A DNA stretch of 64,000 nucleotides. It comes from Polaribacter sp. BAL334. GTDB taxonomy: Bacteria > Bacteroidota > Bacteroidia > Flavobacteriales > Flavobacteriaceae. Both the position numbers and the translations under genes were made by a program. Each line of letters starts with the position of its first letter. The stretch's first letter is position 1. The notes beneath the pieces were generated by a model. It had not been told where the DNA came from and did not search any database. It saw nothing but the letters and a program-made list of their open reading frames with translations. Shown piece after piece: positions 8,831 through 17,656 of this stretch. The stretch lies in assembly GCF_015767435.1 (NCBI RefSeq), contig NZ_JADWOV010000317.1, positions 124,001-188,000 of the forward strand. Direction: 5' to 3'.

Positions 8831-11518
8831 TTAATTCAGAGGCATTTTTATGTGAAACTTTGCACCATTTGTATAGGAATTGTCTAACCAAATAGTGCCC
8901 TGATGTTTGTCTATAATTTGTTTGCAAATCGCCAATCCCAATCCAGTTCCAATAGGTTTTATCGTATTTTGATTTTTAGACTGAAAAAACTTGTCGAAAA
9001 TAAATTCCTGATCTTGTTCAGAAATGCCTTTTCCATTATCTGTAACACTTATTTTTAGCTGTTTATCTTCAAAAAGATACTCTATAGAAATCAATCCTTC
9101 ATTTGGTTCAACAAACTTTATAGCATTGGCAATCAAGTTCGTAAATACTTGAATCATTCTATCTTCGTCATAATTAATTGTTACAGAATACGTTGATTTT
9201 TGTAAGATAGTACAATTTTTTTTGGCAGCCATTGTTTGTAAAGAAGCAATAGATTTAGCAATGGTTTTTGAAATATCATTGGTTGTTTTGATAAGTTGAT
9301 GATGTTCACTTGATAGTTTTTCAAAATCTAAAATGGTGTGAATCAATCTTGACAATCTTTCAGAATCTTGCAGCATATTGTTCAGAAACTGTTCTTTCAT
9401 TGGTGTTGGCATTTCAGCATCATCCAATAATAACTCTGTAGTTGCTCTAATTCCTGTCAAAGGAGTTTTTAGTTCATGAGCAACAGTATCTAAAAATTCA
9501 TCTTTTTGTTTGTCTTTTTCAACAAGTTTTAGATTTGCTTCTTTTAACTGATTTGCCAAATTAGACAATTCCAAAGATTTTTCTTTAAAAGCTTTACTTT
9601 TTGCAATTGCTTCCTTTGATTCCTCCAAAATCCGAAGAACTTCAACCAAACTAATTTCTTCCTCTTTGACAACACTTTGAATCAAAATTTTTGAGGAAGC
9701 TGAACCAATAGAACCTGTGAGTAATTGTTCGGAAAAATGAATCAATTTAGCATCAGCAAACTGGGTATTTTTGGGCAAATTGTATTTTGCAAAAAAGATA
9801 TTCAGTGCTCTTGTCGCTTTTTCTTGTCCTAAAAAACGCATTAACACTTCTTTGATATCGCTCACATAAGCTTCGCCTTTCCACACAAAAGCACTATCCT
9901 GCAAATCAGTAAAATTTTTACTATCTACAAACATTTCAGCATAATTTCGTTCTCTGTAATTTCCTTTAGAACTCAATGAAAAATAAACATAACAGAAAGT
10001 GTTTACAGAAAAACTCCAAAAAAAAGCATGTGTTGGAGGCGTTAAAAAATCAATTCCCAACAAAGCATGAGGTTTAAAAGCAGGTATCGAAAATAATCCT
10101 TCTTTTAAAAACGCTGGATCTAAAGAATTTGCTTCTAATAAAAAAGGAACTAAAAGTGTGAAAAAAGTAATCAATAATCCCGAAAAAATACCAATAATTG
10201 CCCCTTTTGAAGAACCTCTATTCCAAAATAATCCAATAAAAAATGAGGGTGCCAATTGCGCAATAATTACAAATGCAATCAATCCAATTGAATACAAAGA
10301 CATTTTTGCAGAAAAACTATAAAACAATGAATATGAAACTATTATGATAAAGAAAATAGCAAATCTTCGAATATTCTTTATAAATTTTTCATTTTTTTCT
10401 GGTTCATTTTTGACAAATTTTGATAAAAATCCATAAGGAATAATCAAATTGTTGCTAATCATTATAGAAAGCGCTAATGAAGAAACAATGACCATAGAAA
10501 TTACAGCCGATAATCCACCTAAAAAAACCAATATTGCTAAAAAAATATTGCCTTCAGAAAGTGGTAATAACAAGGAAAAATATTCCGCATTTACTTCATT
10601 TCCAAGACGAATTTTTCCTGCCCAAGCAATAAAAACAACAAAAATATTGAAAAGCAATAAATACAAAGGAAAAAGCCAAATTGCCGTTTTCAAGTGTTTT
10701 TCTCTATTGTTTTCTAAAACCGCCACTTGAAATTGTCTTGGCAATAAAAAAATAGCAATGAATGATAACATGATGGTAAAAAACCAGTTAAATCCACCTT
10801 CAAAACCTCCTAAAGTCACTAAACTTTCAAAGTTTGGTTGGCTTTTAAATTGATGGACAATATCTGTGGTGCCATCAAATAAATAATAGGTACAATAAAT
10901 TCCGATAATGATAAAAAAGAGCCATTTAATCAATGATTCAAAAGCTACTGAAAAAATAATTCCTCTTCTCTTTTGGGAGGCATCTGTGGTTTGTGTACCA
11001 AATATTGCTGCAAAAATTGCTAAAATTAGAGCGATATAAAAAGTAGAATCTGTAAAAATTGAATTCGATTTCATCAAACTCTTTTGAGTCATAATTTCAA
11101 ACGTTTCTGAAACAGATTTTAGTTGTAAAGAAGTGTAAGGAACTATTGCCATCAAACAAACAATGGTAACTAGCGCTCCTAAAAAACGATTTTTTCCATA
11201 ACGCAGAGAGATGAAATCTGCCAATGATGATATTTTGTGTTGTTTTGAAATCCGAATTACTTTTCTTAACAAAATAATCCATAATGGTGCTGCAATGATT
11301 GGTCCTATGTAAATGGCTAAAAAACGAACTCCTTGTTCAGCAGCTTCTCCAATACTTCCATAATATGTCCAAGCTGAGCAATACACACCAAAAGAAAGTG
11401 TGTAAATGATAGGATTATTTACCCATTTACTTCGTTTGTTTTTTTCAGCAAAAAATGCTATCAAAAATAACAACGCTAGATAGAGAATAATAATGGCAAA
11501 TAAAACAAAACTACTCAT
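8831..11518 (-). CDS. SSS transporter-histidine kinase fusion (CbrA-like)
   Basis: The 895-residue protein joins an N-terminal sodium:solute symporter module of about 13 membrane segments (to about residue 500), a linker, a coiled coil (about 630-670), and a histidine kinase core. The kinase has H681 in VAHELKTPLTG, an N box NLIANAIKF, a G1 box DNGKG and a G2 box GTGLGLA. Kinases of this plan (CbrA type) sense or transport a solute and phosphorylate a receiver. Position between the acetate symporter genes and acs suggests sensing of acetate or a related carboxylate. The start overlaps the preceding small gene by 8 bases. Confidence 0.92.
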   Translation of the reverse strand: MSSFVLFAIIILYLALLFLIAFFAEKNKRSKWVNNPIIYTLSFGVYCSAWTYYGSIGEAAEQGVRFLAIYIGPIIAAPLWIILLRKVIRISKQHKISSLADFISLRYGKNRFLGALVTIVCLMAIVPYTSLQLKSVSETFEIMTQKSLMKSNSIFTDSTFYIALILAIFAAIFGTQTTDASQKRRGIIFSVAFESLIKWLFFIIIGIYCTYYLFDGTTDIVHQFKSQPNFESLVTLGGFEGGFNWFFTIMLSFIAIFLLPRQFQVAVLENNREKHLKTAIWLFPLYLLLFNIFVVFIAWAGKIRLGNEVNAEYFSLLLPLSEGNIFLAILVFLGGLSAVISMVIVSSLALSIMISNNLIIPYGFLSKFVKNEPEKNEKFIKNIRRFAIFFIIIVSYSLFYSFSAKMSLYSIGLIAFVIIAQLAPSFFIGLFWNRGSSKGAIIGIFSGLLITFFTLLVPFLLEANSLDPAFLKEGLFSIPAFKPHALLGIDFLTPPTHAFFWSFSVNTFCYVYFSLSSKGNYRERNYAEMFVDSKNFTDLQDSAFVWKGEAYVSDIKEVLMRFLGQEKATRALNIFFAKYNLPKNTQFADAKLIHFSEQLLTGSIGSASSKILIQSVVKEEEISLVEVLRILEESKEAIAKSKAFKEKSLELSNLANQLKEANLKLVEKDKQKDEFLDTVAHELKTPLTGIRATTELLLDDAEMPTPMKEQFLNNMLQDSERLSRLIHTILDFEKLSSEHHQLIKTTNDISKTIAKSIASLQTMAAKKNCTILQKSTYSVTINYDEDRMIQVFTNLIANAIKFVEPNEGLISIEYLFEDKQLKISVTDNGKGISEQDQEFIFDKFFQSKNQNTIKPIGTGLGLAICKQIIDKHQGTIWLDNSYTNGAKFHIKMPLN

Positions 11519-11705
11519 AGAATCTTTTTAAAATCACAAAAGAAATAATGACAGAAATAAGACAAATCACTCCAATTGAAATATAAAAAACAGGAATACC
11601 AAGAATCAAACTTGGAGAATTGAACAAGAAAACAAAGGGCATATTTAGAATAAAAAATAGCCCTATTGCTTGTAAAATGAGTTTTTGTTCGTGCCTTTTT
11701 TTCAA
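11511..11705 (-). CDS. Small two-TM membrane protein beside the sensor kinase
   Basis: This 64-residue protein, if started at the TTG at 11705, reads KKRHEQKLILQA after the initiator and then has two hydrophobic segments before ending LKRFYE. An earlier in-frame TTG at 11732 would give 73 residues but lies within the arm of a strong hairpin (11726-11750), so the later start is preferred. The 3' end overlaps the kinase start by 8 bases, which suggests translational coupling. The charged-KR N-terminus followed by two helices resembles small accessory subunits of SSS transporters, and it may assist the SSS module of the kinase. Function is inferred from position only. Confidence 0.7.
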   Translation of the reverse strand: MKKRHEQKLILQAIGLFFILNMPFVFLFNSPSLILGIPVFYISIGVICLISVIISFVILKRFYE

Positions 11706-11725
11706 AATGAAAATTTCTATTTGAT

Positions 11726-11750
11726 GAGGCAACTTTAAAAAAGTTGCCTC
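11726..11750. terminator. Intra-operon hairpin
   Basis: GAGGCAACTTT at 11726-11736 pairs perfectly with AAAGTTGCCTC at 11740-11750, giving an 11-bp stem with a 3-base loop. It lies 15 bases past the stop of the symporter gene. On the minus strand the stem is not followed by a U run; on the plus strand it is followed by a moderately T-rich stretch. It is therefore more likely an mRNA stability, processing or attenuation element separating symporter and kinase expression than a classical terminator. Confidence 0.65.
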
Positions 11751-11764
11751 AATTACTATTTATT

Positions 11765-13540
11765 TTAATGAGACGTTGCTTCTCCAGCTCCAGAAGGAAT
11801 TCTAATATTTTCAACAATTTCAACAACATATTTTGGAGGAGCTTTGGTAAATCTTGATACCACAAACGAAACTACTACGTTACAGATCATTGCAATTGTA
11901 CCAAAACCTTCTGGTGAGGTTCCAAACCACCATTCGCTGCTAGGCAAAGGCTCCATTACACCAATCAATCCAGTTTTGAAACGAATCATGTAAAATAACA
12001 TCAACGTTATCCCAACAATCATCCCAGAAACGGCGCCTTCTTTATTCATTCTTTTGTCAAAAATTCCTAAAATAATGGCAGGAAAAAAGGAAGCTGCAGC
12101 CAATCCAAAAGCCAATGCAACAACAGCTGCCACAAAACCTGGAGGATAAATTCCAAATAAACCTGCTATGACAATTGCCACAAAAATGGAAATCCTTGCC
12201 CACATCAATTCTGCTTTATCAGAAATATCTGGTTTTAATTGTTTTTTAATTAAATCATGAGAAATAGAGGTTGAAATTACTAATAATAATCCTGCAGCAG
12301 TTGACAGTGCTGCTGCTAAACCTCCAGCAGCAACTAAAGCAATTACCCAATCAGGAAGCCCTGCAATTTCTGGATTTGCCAATACCATAATATCATTATC
12401 AACATACAATTCATTGGCTTCTGTGCTTGGATTCGAAATTAATCGTTCACCAGAATTTCCTCTATTTTCTTGATAAATAGGTTTTTTCCCATCCAAAGCA
12501 TTCCCTTTTACATATTGAATTTTACCATCATTATTCTTATCTGTCCAAGAAATTAATCCCGTATTTTCCCAATTTTTAAACCACTGAGGGATTTCGGTAT
12601 ATTGTTTTTCACTTACAGTTTCTATCAAATTAGTTCTAGAAAAAACTGAAATTGCAGGAGCAGTTGTATATAAAATTGCAATAAATAGCAATGCTAAACC
12701 AGCAGATTTTCGAGCATCTTTCACTTTAGGTACTGTAAAAAAACGAACAATCACATGAGGCAATCCTGCTGTACCAACCATTAATGCAAGTGTTATTGCA
12801 AAAACATCCCAAGTGGATTTTGTTCCAGAAGTATATTCTTTAAACCCTAATTGTGTATGCAATGAATCTAATTTATCTAATAAATAAACCCCATCTTGAC
12901 CTGTGCTACCCATTCCAATTTGTGGAATAATATTGCCTGTCATTTGAAAAGAAATGAAAATTGCGGGTACCATAAAAGCAAAAATCAATACACAATATTG
13001 GGCAACTTGAGTGTACGTAATTCCTTTCATTCCGCCTAAAAAGGCGAAAACTAGTACAATAACCATTCCTATAATCACACCATAAACGATGTCTATTTGC
13101 AAAAATTGAGAGAAAACAATTCCAACTCCTCGCATTTGTCCAGCCACATAAGTAAAAGAAACAATCAAAGCGCAAATGACAGCAACTGTTCTTGCGCCAT
13201 TTGAATAATATCGATCTCCAATAAAATCTGGTACTGTAAATTTTCCAAATTTTCGTAAATAGGGTGCTAAAAGTAATGCTAATAACACATAACCTCCAGT
13301 CCAGCCCATCAAATACACTGACCCATCATACCCAGCAAAAGATATAATTCCAGCCATTGAAATGAATGAAGCTGCACTCATCCAATCAGCAGCAGTTGCC
13401 ATCCCATTTGCTAATGGAGAAACTCCTCCACCTGCAACATAAAATTCTTTTGTAGAACCTGCTCTGGCCCATATAGCAATTCCAAAATAAAGTGCGAACG
13501 TAATTCCGACGATAATCCAAGTCCAAGTTTGAACATTCAT
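11765..13540 (-). CDS. Sodium:solute symporter, acetate/carboxylate type
   Basis: The 591-residue protein has the SSS fold with about 13 membrane segments, starting MNVQTWTWIIVGITFALYF, with the conserved GGVSPLANGMATAADWMSAASF segment near residue 40. A hydrophilic insertion at about 310-385 (SVFSRTNLIETV onward) is typical of the branch that works with a DUF4212 small subunit. That branch includes ActP-like acetate permeases. It imports a monocarboxylate with Na+ at the inner membrane; acetate is the likely substrate because acs lies in the same block. The DUF4212 gene is immediately upstream (29-base gap). Confidence 0.88.
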   Translation of the reverse strand: MNVQTWTWIIVGITFALYFGIAIWARAGSTKEFYVAGGGVSPLANGMATAADWMSAASFISMAGIISFAGYDGSVYLMGWTGGYVLLALLLAPYLRKFGKFTVPDFIGDRYYSNGARTVAVICALIVSFTYVAGQMRGVGIVFSQFLQIDIVYGVIIGMVIVLVFAFLGGMKGITYTQVAQYCVLIFAFMVPAIFISFQMTGNIIPQIGMGSTGQDGVYLLDKLDSLHTQLGFKEYTSGTKSTWDVFAITLALMVGTAGLPHVIVRFFTVPKVKDARKSAGLALLFIAILYTTAPAISVFSRTNLIETVSEKQYTEIPQWFKNWENTGLISWTDKNNDGKIQYVKGNALDGKKPIYQENRGNSGERLISNPSTEANELYVDNDIMVLANPEIAGLPDWVIALVAAGGLAAALSTAAGLLLVISTSISHDLIKKQLKPDISDKAELMWARISIFVAIVIAGLFGIYPPGFVAAVVALAFGLAAASFFPAIILGIFDKRMNKEGAVSGMIVGITLMLFYMIRFKTGLIGVMEPLPSSEWWFGTSPEGFGTIAMICNVVVSFVVSRFTKAPPKYVVEIVENIRIPSGAGEATSH

Positions 13541-13569
13541 AATTGTTAGTTTTTAAAAGTTGATATTGA

Positions 13570-13830
13570 TTACTTTTCGTCGTAACCGTATTTTTTGTCT
13601 AGTTTATTCATCAATCGTACATATACAAATATGAGAATGACAAATACATAAATTGAACCTTGCTGAGCAAACCAAAAACCAAGTTTAAAGCCTCCCAATC
13701 TAAATTGATTTAGTTCTTCTCGGAATAAAATTCCACATCCATAAGATACTAAAAACCAGATTGTTAATAGTATTATTAAATATCGTATGTTTTCTTTCCA
13801 ATATTTTTTTGCGTTGTTTGTAGTTGACAT
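13570..13830 (-). CDS. DUF4212 small subunit of sodium:solute symporter
   Basis: The 86-residue protein has two membrane segments and the hallmark motifs of DUF4212: YWKENIRYL near the N-terminus, WFLVSYGCGILF in the first helix, and GFWFAQQGSIYVFV before the second. It is expected to partner the SSS symporter encoded just downstream. The fixed order small subunit then symporter is common to this transporter type. Located in the inner membrane. Confidence 0.92.
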   Translation of the reverse strand: MSTTNNAKKYWKENIRYLIILLTIWFLVSYGCGILFREELNQFRLGGFKLGFWFAQQGSIYVFVILIFVYVRLMNKLDKKYGYDEK

Positions 13831-13840
13831 AGGTATAAAT

Positions 13841-15064
13841 TTAAAGATAAATCATTGCTTGAAGAGTTACTGTGTTGAGTGATGAAAAACCAAATTTTTG
13901 ATGTTGGTATTCTAAAGTTAATTTTGAATTATGCCCATTGAAATAGGCATTTGCACCAAGACCAAAAATATTTCTATTATCTTGTGTAGTATCGTATGAA
14001 TTATTTGCAAAAGAAATGTAAGGTTGAAATCTTGTTTTTGATAAATCACCAGCAAACGTATATCCAACATGAGAATACATCATAGATCCTGTGCCATAAG
14101 CATTGAATAGATAATTTTTTCCATAATTATTATGTTGATAAACTGCATAAGCTGTAATTGAACTATGATCATCAGAAAGTGGTGCATCATAAAAAGCATC
14201 CAATCCAAAAATGGAAACATTTTCACCAGAAATATTTCCTTGATTATCAGCAATTACAGCTCCATTGGGATGTGAAAAAAATCCAAAACCAAGATTGAAT
14301 ATTCTTTTTTCACCCAAATAACTCCCAACTTTAAAGGGTAAAAAGTTAGATTCTTGATCTAAAAAGTTATAATCAAAATATCCTGCAAAGGTTTTTCCAG
14401 CCTTTTTTGTACCTAATAATCTTGCACCTGCATAAACAGCATCAGCGTTATTAACAGGATTTCTGGCATCTAATCCATTTATTACAGCATCGTTTATAGC
14501 CATTCTATATTGAAGCTTTCCGAAATTTCCTTTAAAAAAAATTCCAACATGCCTCACAAATTGATCTGACAAACCTAATGTTGACCAAGATTGTCTATTG
14601 TTATCAAGAGTTAAAAAATTGAGAGTACTTTGATTATTAAGTCTAGAAATTCCATTAAAATAATGCAAACCTGCTCCAACTGTATGGTTTTTTGCGATTT
14701 GATACTGTACCCAAACATCATGAAAAAAAAGTTGAGAAGCTTCACCTTTTCCAATTGGAGACAAGTTAGAGGCGTTCAAACTATTCAATCCGAAGTGAGT
14801 CAGTATTAAAAATTTGCTATCGAGTTGTGCATACATTAAAATTCTTGCACGCCTTACATTAAAACTGGTATTTGATGCATTCTCAGCGACTTGATCAGTG
14901 TAAGTTGCTTGCACTTGAGCCCAAGAAATAATTCTTATATATTTTTTACCATTTTCATTTAAGGATACTTTAATTCCACCATCATAATTTGGTGAACCCT
15001 GAGAAAATGCTTTAAAAGAAAGAATTAATAAAAAAGCAACCAGGATGTTACGAAGATTTCTCAT
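13841..15064 (-). CDS. Outer-membrane porin of the acetate block
   Basis: The 407-residue protein has a clear signal peptide (MRNLRNILVAFLLILSFKAFSQ) and then alternating amphipathic strands, ending in a hydrophobic LQAMIYL strand typical of outer-membrane barrels. The start of the barrel (GGIKVSLNENGKKYIRIISWAQVQATYTDQ) and the repeated KLQYRMAINDAV-type strands resemble Bacteroidetes OprO/OprP-like porins. It would let small organic acids cross the outer membrane for the symporter encoded downstream; the gap to DUF4212 is 10 bases. Substrate specificity is inferred from neighbours. Confidence 0.8.
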   Translation of the reverse strand: MRNLRNILVAFLLILSFKAFSQGSPNYDGGIKVSLNENGKKYIRIISWAQVQATYTDQVAENASNTSFNVRRARILMYAQLDSKFLILTHFGLNSLNASNLSPIGKGEASQLFFHDVWVQYQIAKNHTVGAGLHYFNGISRLNNQSTLNFLTLDNNRQSWSTLGLSDQFVRHVGIFFKGNFGKLQYRMAINDAVINGLDARNPVNNADAVYAGARLLGTKKAGKTFAGYFDYNFLDQESNFLPFKVGSYLGEKRIFNLGFGFFSHPNGAVIADNQGNISGENVSIFGLDAFYDAPLSDDHSSITAYAVYQHNNYGKNYLFNAYGTGSMMYSHVGYTFAGDLSKTRFQPYISFANNSYDTTQDNRNIFGLGANAYFNGHNSKLTLEYQHQKFGFSSLNTVTLQAMIYL

Positions 15065-15172
15065 AAGTTTTTGATTGATAAATTGGTTATTGGTTGATTA
15101 AACTTTCAACGAATGTCAACAAAAAGGGATTTGAAAAAAAATTATATATAGTTTATTGTTAATTTAACATAT

Positions 15173-15592
15173 CTATTCTTTAAATCGTTCCCATTTTATG
15201 AGCATGAATTTATCTCCAAGTTCAGTAACTACAACACCTGCACCTTTTAAATTCTCCGTTTTCTGAAAGTACGTTGACAATTCTAAAGCGTTCAAAATCT
15301 TATATGTTGGATGATAATTTTTATTTATTGGCCTTTTGACTCCATATCTTTTTACCCAATTCAAAATACTTACATGCGAAATCCCCAAGATTCTTTCAAT
15401 CTCTCTATAACTTAAACCTTCTAAATATAATTGCAATGCTTTATTAACAAAATAATCATCTATCTTTTTACCAAGCTTATTTACAGTAAAATTATAATTG
15501 CATTTTTTACATTTATAGCGCTGACGATCGTTTACTACACCGCTTTTTACATATTCTTCTGACAAACAATTGGGGCAAGTATTTAATTTCAT
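15173..15592 (-). CDS. InsA-like zinc-ribbon/HTH protein, likely regulator
   Basis: The 139-residue protein has a four-cysteine zinc ribbon (C6, C9, C28, C31) followed by a helix-turn-helix (about 61-81, SYREIERILGISHVSILNWV). This is the N-terminal DNA-binding plan of IS1/IS1595-type InsA proteins. There is no DDE catalytic domain, no InsB partner frame and no terminal inverted repeat nearby. The C-terminal 40 residues end in a small beta-strand segment (GAGVVVTELGDKFMLIKWERF). It sits 108 bases upstream of the porin in the same direction, so it may be a domesticated regulator of the acetate block rather than a transposase. Confidence 0.75.
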   Translation of the reverse strand: MKLNTCPNCLSEEYVKSGVVNDRQRYKCKKCNYNFTVNKLGKKIDDYFVNKALQLYLEGLSYREIERILGISHVSILNWVKRYGVKRPINKNYHPTYKILNALELSTYFQKTENLKGAGVVVTELGDKFMLIKWERFKE

Positions 15593-15704
15593 ATATATTT
15601 TTTTAGCATAGATATATTAATTAAGCAATAATATTAAAAAAAATAGAATTAACACGAAAAAAATATAATTTGTATGGTATATTGTTATTATTTTCATTTT
15701 AGTG

Positions 15705-16469
15705 ATGTTAGAGATTTTTATTGATAATTGGTATTTAGTAATTTTATTTTTCAGTGTGGCATTGCTTTATGCTTCAGTTGGTTTTGGGGGTGGCTCAAGT
15801 TATTTGGCTATTTTAGCGTTGTCATCGATTGCTTTTACAGAAATGAGAGCAATTGCGCTTTTTTGTAATATTGTTGTTGTTACTGGAAACGTTTTTTTAT
15901 TTTACAAACAAAAAATAATTGATTTCAAAAAAATAATTCCTCTTGTAATCTTCAGTATTCCAATGGCTTATGTTGGTGGATATGTAAAAATCACAGAACA
16001 ACTTTTTTTTATTCTATTAGGATTTACATTGTTATTTGCTGCAATTACGATGTGGATTTCCAAAAAAATATCTTCAGAAAAAGAGATGACAAACAACTCA
16101 AATTTTCTAAAAAATTCAGGTTTTGGAGGTTTGATTGGTTTCATTTCTGGAATGGTTGGAATTGGTGGAGGAATTTTTTTATCCCCACTTTTGCATCTAA
16201 CAAATTGGGATACTCCCAAAAAAATTGCTGCTACTTCAAGTGTTTTTATTTTAGTGAATTCATTAGCAGGTATAGGTGGTCAACTATCAAATCCAAACTT
16301 TACTGTAAATTGGCATCTAACATCAATTCTTTTAACAGCAGTTTTTATTGGAGGACAAATTGGAAATAGATTGAGCTCAAAATTTCTAACTCCTATCTTA
16401 CTAAAAAAAGCAACTGCTGTTCTAATCGCATTTGTAAGTATTCGAATTTTGATAAAATATATAATTTAA
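15705..16469 (+). CDS. TauE/SafE family permease
   Basis: The 254-residue membrane protein has about eight segments in two halves. Each half has the family signature: ASVGFGGGSSYLAIL near residue 25 and GFISGMVGIGGGIFLSPLL near residue 150. The family moves sulfite, sulfonates or other anions across the inner membrane. The ATG at 15705 is preferred over the in-frame GTG immediately before it. It is divergent from the InsA-like gene, so they may share regulation. Substrate is not determined; sulfite/sulfonate is one option. Confidence 0.88.
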   Translation: MLEIFIDNWYLVILFFSVALLYASVGFGGGSSYLAILALSSIAFTEMRAIALFCNIVVVTGNVFLFYKQKIIDFKKIIPLVIFSIPMAYVGGYVKITEQLFFILLGFTLLFAAITMWISKKISSEKEMTNNSNFLKNSGFGGLIGFISGMVGIGGGIFLSPLLHLTNWDTPKKIAATSSVFILVNSLAGIGGQLSNPNFTVNWHLTSILLTAVFIGGQIGNRLSSKFLTPILLKKATAVLIAFVSIRILIKYII

Positions 16470-16523
16470 CTTTTGTTTAATTATTTTAACTTTTAATTAA
16501 ACATTTTTAGTTTGATTAAGTTC

Positions 16524-16531
16524 TAAATTTG
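16524..16531 (+). promoter_or_regulatory. -7 box of the fasciclin gene
   Basis: TAAATTTG matches the Bacteroidetes -7 consensus TAnnTTTG and ends 22 bases before the ATG at 16554. No TTG -33 box at the usual spacing is obvious. Confidence 0.5.
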
Positions 16532-16553
16532 TATCGAACTTAAAATTGAAATC

Positions 16554-17117
16554 ATGTTTATTAAAAAAATTATTCCATTCGCATTAGTTGCAATTATTAC
16601 TTTATCAACAGCAGCAAACAACACAAATCCTAACAAGGATAAAAAACAATCTACAACACAAAATTCAACGCAAGAAACAATTGTGGGAGTTGCAGTTGGA
16701 AATGAAAATTTTTCAACATTGGTTGCAGCAGTAAAAGCAGCAGGGTTAGTTGATGTTTTGAATAGTGATGGTCCATTTACAGTATTTGCTCCTACAAATG
16801 CTGCATTCAGCAAGTTGCCAGAAGGAACAATTGCTACTTTATTAAAGCCAGAAAATAAAGAATTATTGACTGCAATCTTAACGTATCATGTTGTTAAAGG
16901 TAAATTTTTAGCAGCTGAAGTATTGAAAGCAATCAAAGATAACAAAGGTAAGTTTGAGATTAAAACTGTACAAGGAAACACGCTAACTGCATCTTTAAAA
17001 GGCGGAAAAGTAATTTTGACAGATGCTAAAGGAAACGTTTCAACAGTGGTAATGACAGACGTAGCTGCATCCAATGGAGTTATTCATGCAATTGACACGG
17101 TAGTAATGCCAAAATAA
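16554..17117 (+). CDS. Fasciclin-domain secreted protein
   Basis: The 187-residue protein has an N-terminal hydrophobic signal segment (IIPFALVAIITLSTAANN), a short Asn/Gln/Thr-rich linker, and one fasciclin (FAS1) domain from about 50 to 186. It has both FAS1 signature blocks: GPFTVFAPTNAAFSKLP and, near the end, ASNGVIHAIDTVVMPK. FAS1 domains mediate adhesion between cells or to matrix. It is probably periplasmic or surface exposed; no T9SS tail is present. The gene stands alone with its own -7 box. Confidence 0.92.
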   Translation: MFIKKIIPFALVAIITLSTAANNTNPNKDKKQSTTQNSTQETIVGVAVGNENFSTLVAAVKAAGLVDVLNSDGPFTVFAPTNAAFSKLPEGTIATLLKPENKELLTAILTYHVVKGKFLAAEVLKAIKDNKGKFEIKTVQGNTLTASLKGGKVILTDAKGNVSTVVMTDVAASNGVIHAIDTVVMPK

Positions 17118-17267
17118 TTAAACTGTTTTATTTTTTTAACATTTTGTTAAACAAATAATTTGTATCTTTACAGTGTAATTCAGTAAAATATTATAAAGTA
17201 AACACTTCTCATAGTTATTTTGCATTTTGTGCGAAAATTTTAAAGAAGTTTTTTGGTTGATTGATTG

Positions 17268-17291
17268 AAACCACTACTTAGGTAGTGGTTT
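17268..17291. terminator. Bidirectional terminator hairpin
   Basis: AAACCACTAC at 17268-17277 pairs with GTAGTGGTTT at 17282-17291, a 10-bp stem with a 4-base loop. It lies between the convergent fasciclin and 17294-17656 genes. The plus-strand side continues TTGTCATTTT, a weak T run. Confidence 0.65.
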
Positions 17292-17293
17292 TG

Positions 17294-17656
17294 TCATTTT
17301 AGATACGTATCTAGAATTCTTTGAATTGTAATCTGAATAATTCGCTTATGAAATTCTGAACTATTCTTTACATATACTTCAAATTCTTCAGATGAAAAAT
17401 GACCAATGAAGATTCCTAAAACTAAGTGTTTGAAATTGATATCTTTTTCAAAAATATTTTGAATGATATCTCTTTTTTTTTGATCATCAATTATTGCAAA
17501 TTGAATTTTTCTTTTTGTAACATAGTTTTGAAATAATGCTAAAATCAATTCATGTTGCATTTTAATGATTGGTCGCAAAGTAGCATTCTGAAATGTTTCA
17601 ATTTCTAATGTTTTTTCTGAAACGATATGATTTAAAATAGGTCTTTCTTTAGGCAT
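17294..17656 (-). CDS. Conserved hypothetical helical protein downstream of purC
   Basis: This 120-residue protein is taken from the ATG at 17656 ([12 protein letters not shown]), not from an upstream in-frame start, because that would read through most of the preceding gene. It is rich in predicted helix (FQNATLRPIIKMQHELILALFQ, then KDINFKHLVLGIFIG). I recall similar flavobacterial proteins labelled glyoxalase, but no VOC metal ligands or beta-alpha repeats are visible here. It overlaps the end of the upstream gene by 8 bases. Function unknown. Confidence 0.7.
   Translation of the reverse strand: MPKERPILNHIVSEKTLEIETFQNATLRPIIKMQHELILALFQNYVTKRKIQFAIIDDQKKRDIIQNIFEKDINFKHLVLGIFIGHFSSEEFEVYVKNSSEFHKRIIQITIQRILDTYLK

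Noticed and set aside
15173..15592. Active IS1 transposase
   Set aside because: Only the zinc ribbon and HTH are present; no InsB/DDE domain or terminal inverted repeats are seen nearby.
17118..17267. Small RNA between the fasciclin gene and the terminator
   Set aside because: A TAATTTG-like box is present but lacks one base of the -7 consensus and has no -33 TTG at the correct distance; the region is not structured apart from the terminator.
17294..17656. Glyoxalase
   Set aside because: The sequence is helical and has no VOC repeats or metal ligands; I recall the name being attached to similar proteins without support.
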